Assembly: GCF_012849375.1 (NCBI RefSeq)
Contig: NZ_CP051684.1
Coordinates: forward strand, 1,116,001 to 1,180,000
Origin: Duganella dendranthematis
GTDB taxonomy: Bacteria > Pseudomonadota > Gammaproteobacteria > Burkholderiales > Burkholderiaceae_D
Length of the DNA stretch: 64,000 nucleotides
Reading direction: 5' to 3'
In this document: positions 30,649 to 37,957 of the stretch, piece after piece
Numbering within the stretch: the first letter of the stretch is position 1
Layout of the letters: every line of letters starts with the position of its first letter
Position numbers and translations under genes: made by a program
Notes under the pieces: generated by a model
Told to the model about the DNA's origin: nothing
Database searches by the model: none
Seen by the model: the letters and a program-made list of their open reading frames with translations, nothing else

Positions 30649-32154
30649 ATGCCCCGCTCACCAGTTTCCAGCCTGCTTCGCACCGCCGCGCTTGCGACGT
30701 TGCTGATCGCCCTGCCCGTTGTTCACGCCGCCGATACGCCACCGGCAGCCGACGCCAAAGCCAAATCCGACCTCGAACTGCCGCCGCTGCCGGACGACAA
30801 AACCATCCACCAGACCATCCGCCTGAACGGCAAGCCGTTCAATTACGATGCCACGGTCGGCACCATCAAAGTGCGCGACGCCAAAGGCAAAGTGATCGGC
30901 GAAGTGGTCTACACCGCCTACACGGTGCCGGGCAGCAGCCCCAACCGGCCGGTCACCTTCGCCTTCAACGGCGGTCCAGGCGCCTCGTCGGTGTACCTGA
31001 ACCTGGGCGCCATCGGCCCGCGCCGCGTGCAGTTTGGCGCCGCCGGCGATACGCCGTCCGACTCGTCGGAACTGCAGGACAATCCGCACACCTGGCTGGA
31101 CATGACCGACCTGGTCTTCATCGACCCGATCGGCACCGGGTTCAGCCGCGCGCTGGAAGAACCGGCCAAGGCCAAGGCCGACTTCTACGCCACCGAACCG
31201 GACATCAAATACCTGTCGCGCACCGTGTATGACTGGCTGGTCAAGAACGGCCGCCTGCGCTCGCCGAAATTCCTGATGGGCGAATCCTACGGCGGCTACC
31301 GCGCGCCGCGCCTGGCCCGCGAGTTGCAAACCCAGCTGGGCGTCGGCATCAAAGGCCTGTTCATGGTCTCGCCGTATCTGGACCCGGCCGCGATTGGCGA
31401 CGACACCGCGCTGTCGCCGCTGCCATGGATGATCAACCTGCCGTCGATGGCGGCCTCGCACCTGGAAGCGCAGCAACGCCTGACGCCGGAGGCGATGCGC
31501 AGCGTGGAAGCCTACACCCGTGGTCAGTTCGCCACCGACCTGCTGGCGGGCCGTTCCGATCCCGGCGCCATCACGCGCCTGGTGGGCAAGGTCAGCGAGC
31601 TGACCGGCATCGACGCCGTCACAGTGGGCCGCCTGGACGGCCGCCTCGACATCCAGACCTTCCTGCGCGAACTGCATCGCAACGACCGCAAGATCGGCTC
31701 CGTGTACGACGCCAACGTCACCGCCTACGACCCGTTCCCGGCCTCGGCCGAGCGCAAGTCGGGCGACCCGATCCTGAACGCGCTGATCGCCCCGACCACC
31801 AGCGCCATGGTCGATTTCATCACGCGTGAAGTCGGCTGGAAAACGGACGCCCAGTACAAGGCGCTGTCGTATGAAGTGAATGCCGCCTGGGACCGTGGCG
31901 CCAGCCAGGACAAGCCGGTGAGCGACTTGCGCCAGGCTATGGCCAACGATCCGAAAATGGGCGTGCTGATCGCGCACGGCTACAACGACCTGTCGTGCCC
32001 GTACTTCACGTCGTCGCTGATCCTCGATCAGATGCCAGCCGCCATGGCCACCCCGGCGAAACTGGCCGTCTACCCAGGCGGCCACATGTTCTACAGCCGC
32101 GATGGTTCGGCACTCTCCTTCAAGCGCGACGCGCAAGCCTTATTCGCGAAGTGA
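30649..32154 (+). CDS. S10 family serine carboxypeptidase
   Basis: Secreted serine carboxypeptidase of 501 residues. The signal peptide ends near VVHAA. The oxyanion region is FAFNGGPGASSVYLNLGAIG. The catalytic Ser213 is in MGESYGGYRAP, Asp447 in HGYNDLSCPY and His479 in PGGHMFYSR, a complete triad. It would remove C-terminal amino acids from peptides in the periplasm, complementing the M2 dipeptidase elsewhere in the window. AAGGA precedes the ATG. A strong hairpin (32181-32206) lies just after it, inside the end of the convergent LysR gene. Confidence 0.9.
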   Translation: MPRSPVSSLLRTAALATLLIALPVVHAADTPPAADAKAKSDLELPPLPDDKTIHQTIRLNGKPFNYDATVGTIKVRDAKGKVIGEVVYTAYTVPGSSPNRPVTFAFNGGPGASSVYLNLGAIGPRRVQFGAAGDTPSDSSELQDNPHTWLDMTDLVFIDPIGTGFSRALEEPAKAKADFYATEPDIKYLSRTVYDWLVKNGRLRSPKFLMGESYGGYRAPRLARELQTQLGVGIKGLFMVSPYLDPAAIGDDTALSPLPWMINLPSMAASHLEAQQRLTPEAMRSVEAYTRGQFATDLLAGRSDPGAITRLVGKVSELTGIDAVTVGRLDGRLDIQTFLRELHRNDRKIGSVYDANVTAYDPFPASAERKSGDPILNALIAPTTSAMVDFITREVGWKTDAQYKALSYEVNAAWDRGASQDKPVSDLRQAMANDPKMGVLIAHGYNDLSCPYFTSSLILDQMPAAMATPAKLAVYPGGHMFYSRDGSALSFKRDAQALFAK

Positions 32155-32172
32155 ATCACGCTTAACGAGGTG

Positions 32173-33117
32173 TTATCGACGACGCCTTCGCCTGCGCGAA
32201 GGCGTCTTTGCCGACAAGCGCGCCAGCGCTCCTTCCTGTAATGTCGGATCGCGGCCAAACGCTTCGGCGATGAAGTCCATGAACACAGCGGCGCGCCGTG
32301 GCAGCAGGCGATGCGCGGAATAAATGATGTTGATCGGTACCGCCGGCGCATAGTGGTCAGCCAACAGCATGCGCACGCTGCCGTCGAGTATCTCGCGCTC
32401 GAACATCCATTGCGGCCCGTAGCCGATTCCCAGCCCATCCATGACAGCGCGATGCACGCCATCCAGCGTATTCGAGCGAAAACTACCGCGCACCGGCACT
32501 TCGCCCTCACGGAAGCGCCAGCTGATGCCTGAATTCATCAGCGTGTAGACAATGCAGTGATGCTGCTGCAGGTCGCCCGGCGTTTGCGGCGCCGCGCGTC
32601 CGGCCAGATACGCGGTACTCGCCACGCAGACCCGCTCCGACATGCCGATGCGGCGCGCGCGCAGCGCACTATCTTCCGGCACGCCAACCCGTATCGCCAG
32701 GTCGACGCCATCTTCCACCAGATCGATATAGCGATCGCTCAGTTGCAGGTCCAGTTCCATCTCGGGATAGCGGGCCAGCAGTGCCCCTACATGCGGCAAT
32801 AGATGCACGCGTCCCAGCACGGTCGAACAACTGACCCGCAACAGGCCGCTCGGCTTGCCCTCCCCGCGTGCATTGGCGTCGGCTTCCTCGGCGGCATCGA
32901 GCACCCGGCGCACCTCGACGTAGTAGCGCTCACCCTCCGGGGTTGGCGTCAGCTTGCGGGTGGAGCGGTGCAGCAGCCGCGTGCCCAAATGCTGCTCCAG
33001 CGCCGCGATATTGCGGCTGATGTTGGGCTGGCCGGTGCCCAGTTCGCGCGCGACGGCGGAAAAGCTGCCGGTTTCGACGGCGCGGACATAGCAGTGCATC
33101 AAAAGAAAGCGGTCCAT
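32173..33117 (-). CDS. LysR-family transcriptional regulator
   Basis: LysR-type regulator of 314 residues with an N-terminal winged helix (FSAVARELGTGQPNISRNIA, recognition helix) and an effector-binding domain from about residue 90. The branch is the one containing many LysR proteins divergent from oxidoreductase genes. It is divergent from the SDR gene at 33276 and probably controls it. Its tail, SAKTPSRRRRRRR, is seven arginines encoded by the two arms of a hairpin (32181-32206). The sequence thus serves as coding end and, on the other strand, as a likely terminator of the carboxypeptidase gene. Confidence 0.9.
   Translation of the reverse strand: MDRFLLMHCYVRAVETGSFSAVARELGTGQPNISRNIAALEQHLGTRLLHRSTRKLTPTPEGERYYVEVRRVLDAAEEADANARGEGKPSGLLRVSCSTVLGRVHLLPHVGALLARYPEMELDLQLSDRYIDLVEDGVDLAIRVGVPEDSALRARRIGMSERVCVASTAYLAGRAAPQTPGDLQQHHCIVYTLMNSGISWRFREGEVPVRGSFRSNTLDGVHRAVMDGLGIGYGPQWMFEREILDGSVRMLLADHYAPAVPINIIYSAHRLLPRRAAVFMDFIAEAFGRDPTLQEGALARLSAKTPSRRRRRRR
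32181..32206 (+). terminator. Hairpin terminator within LysR 3' end
   Basis: A perfect 11-bp stem, GACGCCTTCGC and GCGAAGGCGTC, around CTGC is followed by TTTG on the plus strand, 27 bases after the carboxypeptidase stop. It overlaps the codons for the LysR arginine tail on the other strand. Confidence 0.55.
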
Positions 33118-33275
33118 TAAATCACTCCAAAATACGCCGATTCATGCTTCTGAGGAATGAGCATTATACGGCGGCATTGACTTATCAATTCTGGCCCGGA
33201 TCTCGATACTGCTGGTCATGGTGCAGCGGAATAGCCGGCTCACCAGCTTTATCAACTCATTAAAGGAGCAACAAC

Positions 33276-34031
33276 ATGGGCAAGCTTCAACTGGAAAGCA
33301 AAATCGCCGTCATCACGGGCGGCAGCAGCGGCATCGGTCTGGCGACCGCGCAGCGTTTCGTTGCCGAAGGCGCACATGTGTTCATCACCGGCCGCCGTCA
33401 GGTCGAGCTGGACAAAGCCGTCGAACTGATCGGTGCCAATGTCACCGCCGTGCAAGGCGACGTCAGCAAGCTGGCCGACCTGGACCGCTTGTACGCCACG
33501 GTGAAAGCCAGCAAAGGCCGGGTGGACATCCTGGTGGCCAACTCCGGCATCGTCGATCCGACCGGCATCGACGACGTCACCAGCGAGCACTACGACAAGA
33601 CCTTCGACATCAACGCCAAAGGCTTGCTGTTCACGGTGCAAAAAGCGCTGCCACTGATGGGCAAAGGCGGCGCCATCGTGCTGACCGCGTCGATCGCCTC
33701 GGTCAAGGGCATGCCAGGCTACGGCACCTACAGCGCCAGCAAGGCTGCCGTGCGTTCGTTCGCGCGCACCTGGACCATAGAATTGAAGGAGCGCGGCATC
33801 CGCGTCAACACGCTCAGCCCAGGGCCGGTGGATACGCCGATCATCGACAGCCAGGCCAGCGACCAGGCCAGCGCCGATCAGCTACGCAATATGTTCTCGA
33901 CAATGATCCCACTCGGCCGCATGGGCCGTCCGGAAGAAGTCGCCGCCGCCGCGCTGTTCCTGGCGTCGGATGAGAGCAGCTTCGTCGCCGGCATCGACCT
34001 GAGCGTGGACGGCGGCATGGCGCAGGTTTAA
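33276..34031 (+). CDS. SDR family oxidoreductase
   Basis: Short-chain dehydrogenase/reductase of 251 residues. The NAD(P) motif is TGGSSGIG near residue 14, the structural NSG (usually NAG) is present, and the catalytic Ser-Tyr-Lys is seen in YGTYSASKAA. The C-terminus FVAGIDLSVDGGMAQV is standard for classical SDRs annotated as 3-oxoacyl-ACP reductase-like. AAGGAG precedes the ATG. Arg in TGRRQ after the second strand suggests NADPH. It lies divergent to a LysR regulator, its likely activator. The substrate is unknown. Confidence 0.88.
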   Translation: MGKLQLESKIAVITGGSSGIGLATAQRFVAEGAHVFITGRRQVELDKAVELIGANVTAVQGDVSKLADLDRLYATVKASKGRVDILVANSGIVDPTGIDDVTSEHYDKTFDINAKGLLFTVQKALPLMGKGGAIVLTASIASVKGMPGYGTYSASKAAVRSFARTWTIELKERGIRVNTLSPGPVDTPIIDSQASDQASADQLRNMFSTMIPLGRMGRPEEVAAAALFLASDESSFVAGIDLSVDGGMAQV

Positions 34032-34053
34032 GGCTAAGGAAACAGGGTCCGCC

Positions 34054-34611
34054 TCAGCGGTATGCGGAGAAGGAGAAATTTGGCACGTCCCCGGCCAACA
34101 GCTTCTTCTTCCATAAGGCCAGCCACACATCGCCGCTCTTCCAAAAGACGCGGCATTGTTCCAGGTAGGTGAGGACGGCGCTGAACTCGCCCTGCTTAGC
34201 CAAGGCCTTGGCGAGTTGCATCGACGGACCGAAGGAATTCAGTTGCGGCGACCCTGGCGTCTCGCCAGCCTGGTGAAGCCGGGTCAACGCCTCGTCGGCT
34301 TGGCCGTTGTGCAGCGCGCATAGTCCAAGGGCGGTATGGCCAAAGTGCAGCGCATTCCCATAGTTCCAGTCGTCCGTAAAGTTTGGCGCAATGGCGAGCG
34401 CTTTTTCTGCCAGGCTGATGGCAAGGTCGATTTTTCCGAGATGCCACGCGCCCATGGCGCCATGAGGCAATGCGTAAAACAAGTCCAGGTCCGTCGCCGC
34501 CCTGTCCACTGTGGCCAGTTCTCCAGGTGCCCGTTCAATCGTAAGCCTGCGTAACGCTTCCATCTGGGCGTCAGTAAGCGGAGTTAGTTCTGAGTCTTCT
34601 TCGAAGCTCAT
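34054..34611 (-). CDS. TPR-like hypothetical protein
   Basis: Soluble protein of about 185 residues. Helical pairs typical of TPR repeats are visible (GAWHLGKIDLAISLAEKALA; YGNALHFGHTALGLCALHNG; SMQLAKALAKQGEFSAVLTY). No signal peptide, membrane helix or enzyme motif is seen. The start is either GTG at 34617 or ATG at 34611; AAAGG lies upstream of both. It lies 35 bases after the phosphatase-like gene on the same strand, so they may be co-transcribed. Function is unknown, perhaps a protein-interaction adaptor. Confidence 0.65.
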   Translation of the reverse strand: MSFEEDSELTPLTDAQMEALRRLTIERAPGELATVDRAATDLDLFYALPHGAMGAWHLGKIDLAISLAEKALAIAPNFTDDWNYGNALHFGHTALGLCALHNGQADEALTRLHQAGETPGSPQLNSFGPSMQLAKALAKQGEFSAVLTYLEQCRVFWKSGDVWLALWKKKLLAGDVPNFSFSAYR

Positions 34612-34646
34612 AATCACATTACCTTTCCACTGAATTCATTCACCGT

Positions 34647-34970
34647 CTAGCGTAGAAAACGACCAGCTTTGACCTCCAGCAGCTTGATCAACGCCGGCTG
34701 CATATAGTCGTAATCATCAGGGATATCGAGACAGATAATGCGCTTGCCGTTAAGGTGAGAGCGGAACCTGGTCGACAAGCGATTCCGATGGGCTTTTTCC
34801 ATCACGAAGATGATATTGGCCCACGCAATCTGCTCGCTTGACAGCGGCACATTCGCATCGCCGCCCAAGCCGGCCGAGTCGGTCTCCACATCAGGCCACG
34901 TAGAAAATATCTGCTCGGCCGTCGGGCTTCGCAGACGGTTCTGGCTACAGATGAACAAGGCTCGTTTCAA
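34647..34970 (-). CDS. Low-molecular-weight phosphatase-like protein
   Basis: Small protein of 107 residues resembling the predicted protein-tyrosine phosphatases of COG4551. The N-terminal ALFICSQNRLRSPTAEQIF has the C-x5-R(S) loop of low-molecular-weight phosphatases. A later DIPDDYDYM supplies candidate general-acid Asp residues. The frame opens at GTG 35003, but a GGAG there overlaps that codon. TTG at 34970 gives MKRALFICSQNRLRSP and the usual family length. Phosphatase activity is a prediction. No kinase or capsule cluster lies nearby. Confidence 0.65.
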   Translation of the reverse strand: MKRALFICSQNRLRSPTAEQIFSTWPDVETDSAGLGGDANVPLSSEQIAWANIIFVMEKAHRNRLSTRFRSHLNGKRIICLDIPDDYDYMQPALIKLLEVKAGRFLR

Positions 34971-35041
34971 TCGATTTCGCCAATAATAAAATTCAAAGAT
35001 CACTCCAAGCTAGAAAACGCCATAGTGCTGCTTCATGGGTT

Positions 35042-35212
35042 TATTAAGAAATCGCAGCGGACACCTGCGACTGAACCTGATGGAGGAAGGCTTGCTGGAA
35101 GAAGCGGCAGCGGTCGCAGTAAAGCGCATTATTGCGTGGCAGAAAAAATCAAGATCGAGCTTGTGCCAACCTAATCTATGTAACCCCAATCATGGAAATG
35201 TTGACGATTAGA
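35042..35212 (+). pseudogene. Remnant of XRE/HigA-type antitoxin gene
   Basis: One frame codes for LNLMEEGLLEEAAAVAVKRI followed by IAWQKKSRSS, ending at a TAG at 35210-35212. The stretch EEGLLEEAxAVAVKRIIAWQ is characteristic of small XRE-family antitoxin-like regulators, just before their helix-turn-helix. Here the helix-turn-helix is missing and the downstream residues look random. It is therefore a decayed fragment. The ATG at 35081 could still make a 43-residue peptide, but I see no SD. The neighbouring gap bases hold nothing else recognisable. Confidence 0.4.
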
Positions 35213-35256
35213 ATAACACTTTACTCAATCCAAGAAATACGCGCATTTCCACCGGC

Positions 35257-36192
35257 TTAACGCAATATGCCGGAGGTCTGCAATTCGCGGTCCCACGGCG
35301 GCACGGGATGGTATTCGGCGACCAGGAAGTCGATCAGCGCGCGCACTTTGGGTGATGGCTGGCGGCTGGCCGGATACAGTGCGCTGAGGTGATTCAGCGG
35401 CAGTTCCCAGTCGCCCAGCACCGGCACCAGCGTGCCTTCCATCAGGCTGCGCCAAGCCAGGAAGGTGGTGTTGTAGACGATGCCCAGTCCCTGCTGCGCG
35501 GCCTGTTGCAGCACCAGCCCATTGTTGGCCGTGAAGCTGGCGGCGACGCGCACCGATTGCTGTTGGTCGCCGCGCGTAAAATGCCATTGCGTGCCGTCGG
35601 TCAGGTGGCTGAAGTGCAGGCAGCGGTGCTGCTGCAAATCCTGCGGCGTGGCCGGCACGCCATGCCGCGCCAGGTACGACGGCGATGCGCACAGCACGCC
35701 GCGACACGGCGCCAGCGGCCGCATGGCCAGCGCATGCACGTCCGGTATGCCGCCCACCCGTATCGTCAGGTCGAAGCCATGTTCGATCGGATCGAGCAGC
35801 GCGTCGTCGACGAACAGCATCGGCTCCAGCAAGGGATGCAGCAGTGCGAAGCGCGCCAGCGCGCCGGCCAGCCACTCGCTGCCGAAGCTCGACGGCGCCT
35901 GTATCCGCAGCGGCCCTGCCAGCTCGTCGCCGGCCTGCTGCGCCACTACCCGCGCCGCTTCCTGCGCCTGCGCCACCGTCGCCATGCACGGCGTCAGATA
36001 CGCCTGGCCGACGTCGGTCAGACTCACTTCACGCGTGGAGCGGTGCAGCAACCGCGCGCCCAGATTTCCCTCCAGTTGCAGGATGTGCTTGCTAACCATG
36101 GCGCGCGTCAGTCCCAGGCGGCGGCCGGCCTCGCTGAAGCTGCGCTGCCGTGCCACCTCAACAAATATTTCCATCGCCCGTAATTGGTCCAT
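35257..36192 (-). CDS. LysR-family transcriptional regulator
   Basis: LysR-type regulator of 311 residues. The helix-turn-helix is FSEAGRRLGLTRAMVSKHIL and the effector-binding domain starts about residue 90. The sequence SLTDVGQAYLTPC and the substrate-binding-like fold (GFDLTIRVGGIPD) match the CrgA/DmlR-like branch. It is divergent from the dioxygenase/isomerase pair, and a dyad between them (36199-36221) overlaps its own promoter, so autoregulation and control of the neighbours are likely. Confidence 0.9.
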   Translation of the reverse strand: MDQLRAMEIFVEVARQRSFSEAGRRLGLTRAMVSKHILQLEGNLGARLLHRSTREVSLTDVGQAYLTPCMATVAQAQEAARVVAQQAGDELAGPLRIQAPSSFGSEWLAGALARFALLHPLLEPMLFVDDALLDPIEHGFDLTIRVGGIPDVHALAMRPLAPCRGVLCASPSYLARHGVPATPQDLQQHRCLHFSHLTDGTQWHFTRGDQQQSVRVAASFTANNGLVLQQAAQQGLGIVYNTTFLAWRSLMEGTLVPVLGDWELPLNHLSALYPASRQPSPKVRALIDFLVAEYHPVPPWDRELQTSGILR

Positions 36193-36198
36193 ACCTTG

Positions 36199-36228
36199 AT
36201 TGTCTCCACTTTAGCGACAATGTGTCAA
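36199..36228 (-). promoter_or_regulatory. LysR promoter with ATTGTC-N11-GACAAT dyad
   Basis: ATTGTC (36199-36204) and GACAAT (36216-36221) form an inverted repeat with an 11-base spacer, the size typical of LysR sites. On the minus strand a consensus TTGACA (36223-36228) serves as -35, followed after 18 bases by GACAAT as a weak -10. The dyad thus lies across the regulator's own promoter. Confidence 0.5.
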
Positions 36229-36302
36229 CCTTTTGCGGATTGTGATGGCCCTATCATGTCCGTAAAATGCGATGGATCAAATATCCCGCCATGGAGCCAG
36301 AC

Positions 36303-37142
36303 ATGCTGACAGAATCACAAAAACAACAATATCAACGCGATGGCTTCATCGTCATCCCCGGTTTCAAGAGCGCCGATGAGATCACCAGGCTGCGCGCCCG
36401 CGCCGCGCAGATTGTCAACGATTTCGATCCGGCCGCGCAATCCGGCATCTTCAGCACAATCGAGCAGGAAAAGACCACCGACGATTACTTCCTCGGCTCC
36501 GACAACACCGTGCGCTGCTTCTTTGAAGAAGAAGCCTTCGGCGCCGACGGCCTGCTGAAACAGGCCAAGGAACTATCGATCAACAAGATCGGCCACGCCA
36601 TGCACGATCTCGACCCGGCCTTTCGCGCCTTCACCGCCGACGCCCGTCTGGAAGAATTGGCGCGCGAACTCGGTCTGTCCGATCCAAAAGTCTGGCAGTC
36701 GATGTACATCTTCAAGCAGCCCGGCATCGGCGGCGAAGTGCGCTGGCACCAGGACGCCACCTACTTCGACACCGATCCGGTCAGCGTCACCACCTTCTGG
36801 TTCGCGCTGGAAGACGCCACCCTGGACAACGGTTGCATGTGGGCTGAACCAGGCGGCCATCGCGGCCCGATGCGCGAACGCTTCCTGCGCAACGGCGACG
36901 ACGTGCGCATGGAAAAGCTCAGCGACATGGGCTGGCCGGACAACAGCACCGCCGTGCCGCTGGAATGCAAGGCCGGTAGCCTGGTGTGCTTCCACGGCCT
37001 GCTGCCACACTACAGCGCGCCGAACCGTTCGGCGGTATCGCGCCACGCCTACACGCTGCACGTCACCGACGGCGCCACCCGCTACTCGCCGCAAAACTGG
37101 ATCCAGCGCGACGAAAAACTGCCGGCGCGAGGCTTCCTGTAA
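36303..37142 (+). CDS. Phytanoyl-CoA dioxygenase family protein
   Basis: Non-heme Fe(II)/2-oxoglutarate-dependent oxygenase of 279 residues, PhyH/PHYHD1-like. The iron ligands are the HxD of WHQDATYF and a distal His in FHGLLPHYSAPNRS. An Arg further on would bind 2-oxoglutarate. Upstream ATG codons exist, but GGAG at 36293-36296 is 6 bases before the ATG at 36303 (MLTESQKQQYQRDGF), the usual family start. It shares TAATG with the following isomerase gene. The pairing suggests one catabolic step pair on an unknown, perhaps sugar-like, compound. Confidence 0.85.
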   Translation: MLTESQKQQYQRDGFIVIPGFKSADEITRLRARAAQIVNDFDPAAQSGIFSTIEQEKTTDDYFLGSDNTVRCFFEEEAFGADGLLKQAKELSINKIGHAMHDLDPAFRAFTADARLEELARELGLSDPKVWQSMYIFKQPGIGGEVRWHQDATYFDTDPVSVTTFWFALEDATLDNGCMWAEPGGHRGPMRERFLRNGDDVRMEKLSDMGWPDNSTAVPLECKAGSLVCFHGLLPHYSAPNRSAVSRHAYTLHVTDGATRYSPQNWIQRDEKLPARGFL

Positions 37143-37957
37143 TGCAGATCCAGATTTTCGCCGCCCAGTGGGGCAATAACGAGCTGCCGGCGCCGGTGTT
37201 CATCGAGCGCGTGAAAGCCGCAGGTTTCGACGGCATCGAAATGTCGCTGCCGCTCGACGCCGCCGAACGCGATGACTGGACCCGCCAGATCGCTGACGCG
37301 GGTCTGGGCCTGATCGTCGCCCAATGGGAGACGGTGTTTCACCCGACCTTCGCGCCGCACAAGCAAGCGCTGGCCGAACTGCTGCACAACGCCTGCGCCG
37401 CCAGGCCGCTGCACGTCAATTCGCACACCGGCAAGGACTACTTCACGCCTGCGCAGAACCGCGAACTGCTGGACCTCGCCGCCGACATCTCACGCCAGCA
37501 TGGCGTGCCGATCGTCCACGAGATCCACCGCAGCCGTTTCAGCGGCCACCCGATGCTGCTGATGCCTTACCTTGAACAGATGCCGGACCTGCAGCTGACG
37601 GCCGACCTGTCACACTGGTGCTGCGCCTGCGAATCCCTGCTGGAAGACCAGCCGGAGACGCTGGCCAAAACGCTGCCGCACGTGCGCCACATCCACGCCC
37701 GCGTGGGACACGCGCAAGGTCCGCAAGTAGCCGACTTCCGCGCGCCGGAATCGCAGGCCGCTCTGGAAGCGCACCTGTCATGGTGGGATGAAGTGATACG
37801 CCTGCGCCGCGCCGCCGGTGCATCGCGCATGACGCTGACGCCGGAATTCGGCCCGGTGCCCTACACGCAAACCCTGCCCTACACGCAGAAGGAAGTCTCG
37901 AACGCGTGGGAACTGAACGTGGCAATGCTCCAGCTGCTGCGCCAGCGCTACGCCTGA
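37142..37957 (+). CDS. Sugar phosphate isomerase/epimerase-like TIM barrel
   Basis: TIM-barrel protein of 271 residues of the xylose-isomerase-like (AP endonuclease 2) superfamily. Metal-ligand candidates are Glu in FDGIEMSL, Glu in IVHEIHRSRFSGHP, Asp in LTADLSHWC, His in VRHIHARVGHAQGP and Glu in TLTPEFGP. No signal peptide is present, so it is cytoplasmic. It starts on the last base of the dioxygenase stop (TAATG) and so is translationally coupled. It overlaps the convergent histidine kinase gene by 10 bases. The substrate is unknown. Confidence 0.83.
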   Translation: MQIQIFAAQWGNNELPAPVFIERVKAAGFDGIEMSLPLDAAERDDWTRQIADAGLGLIVAQWETVFHPTFAPHKQALAELLHNACAARPLHVNSHTGKDYFTPAQNRELLDLAADISRQHGVPIVHEIHRSRFSGHPMLLMPYLEQMPDLQLTADLSHWCCACESLLEDQPETLAKTLPHVRHIHARVGHAQGPQVADFRAPESQAALEAHLSWWDEVIRLRRAAGASRMTLTPEFGPVPYTQTLPYTQKEVSNAWELNVAMLQLLRQRYA

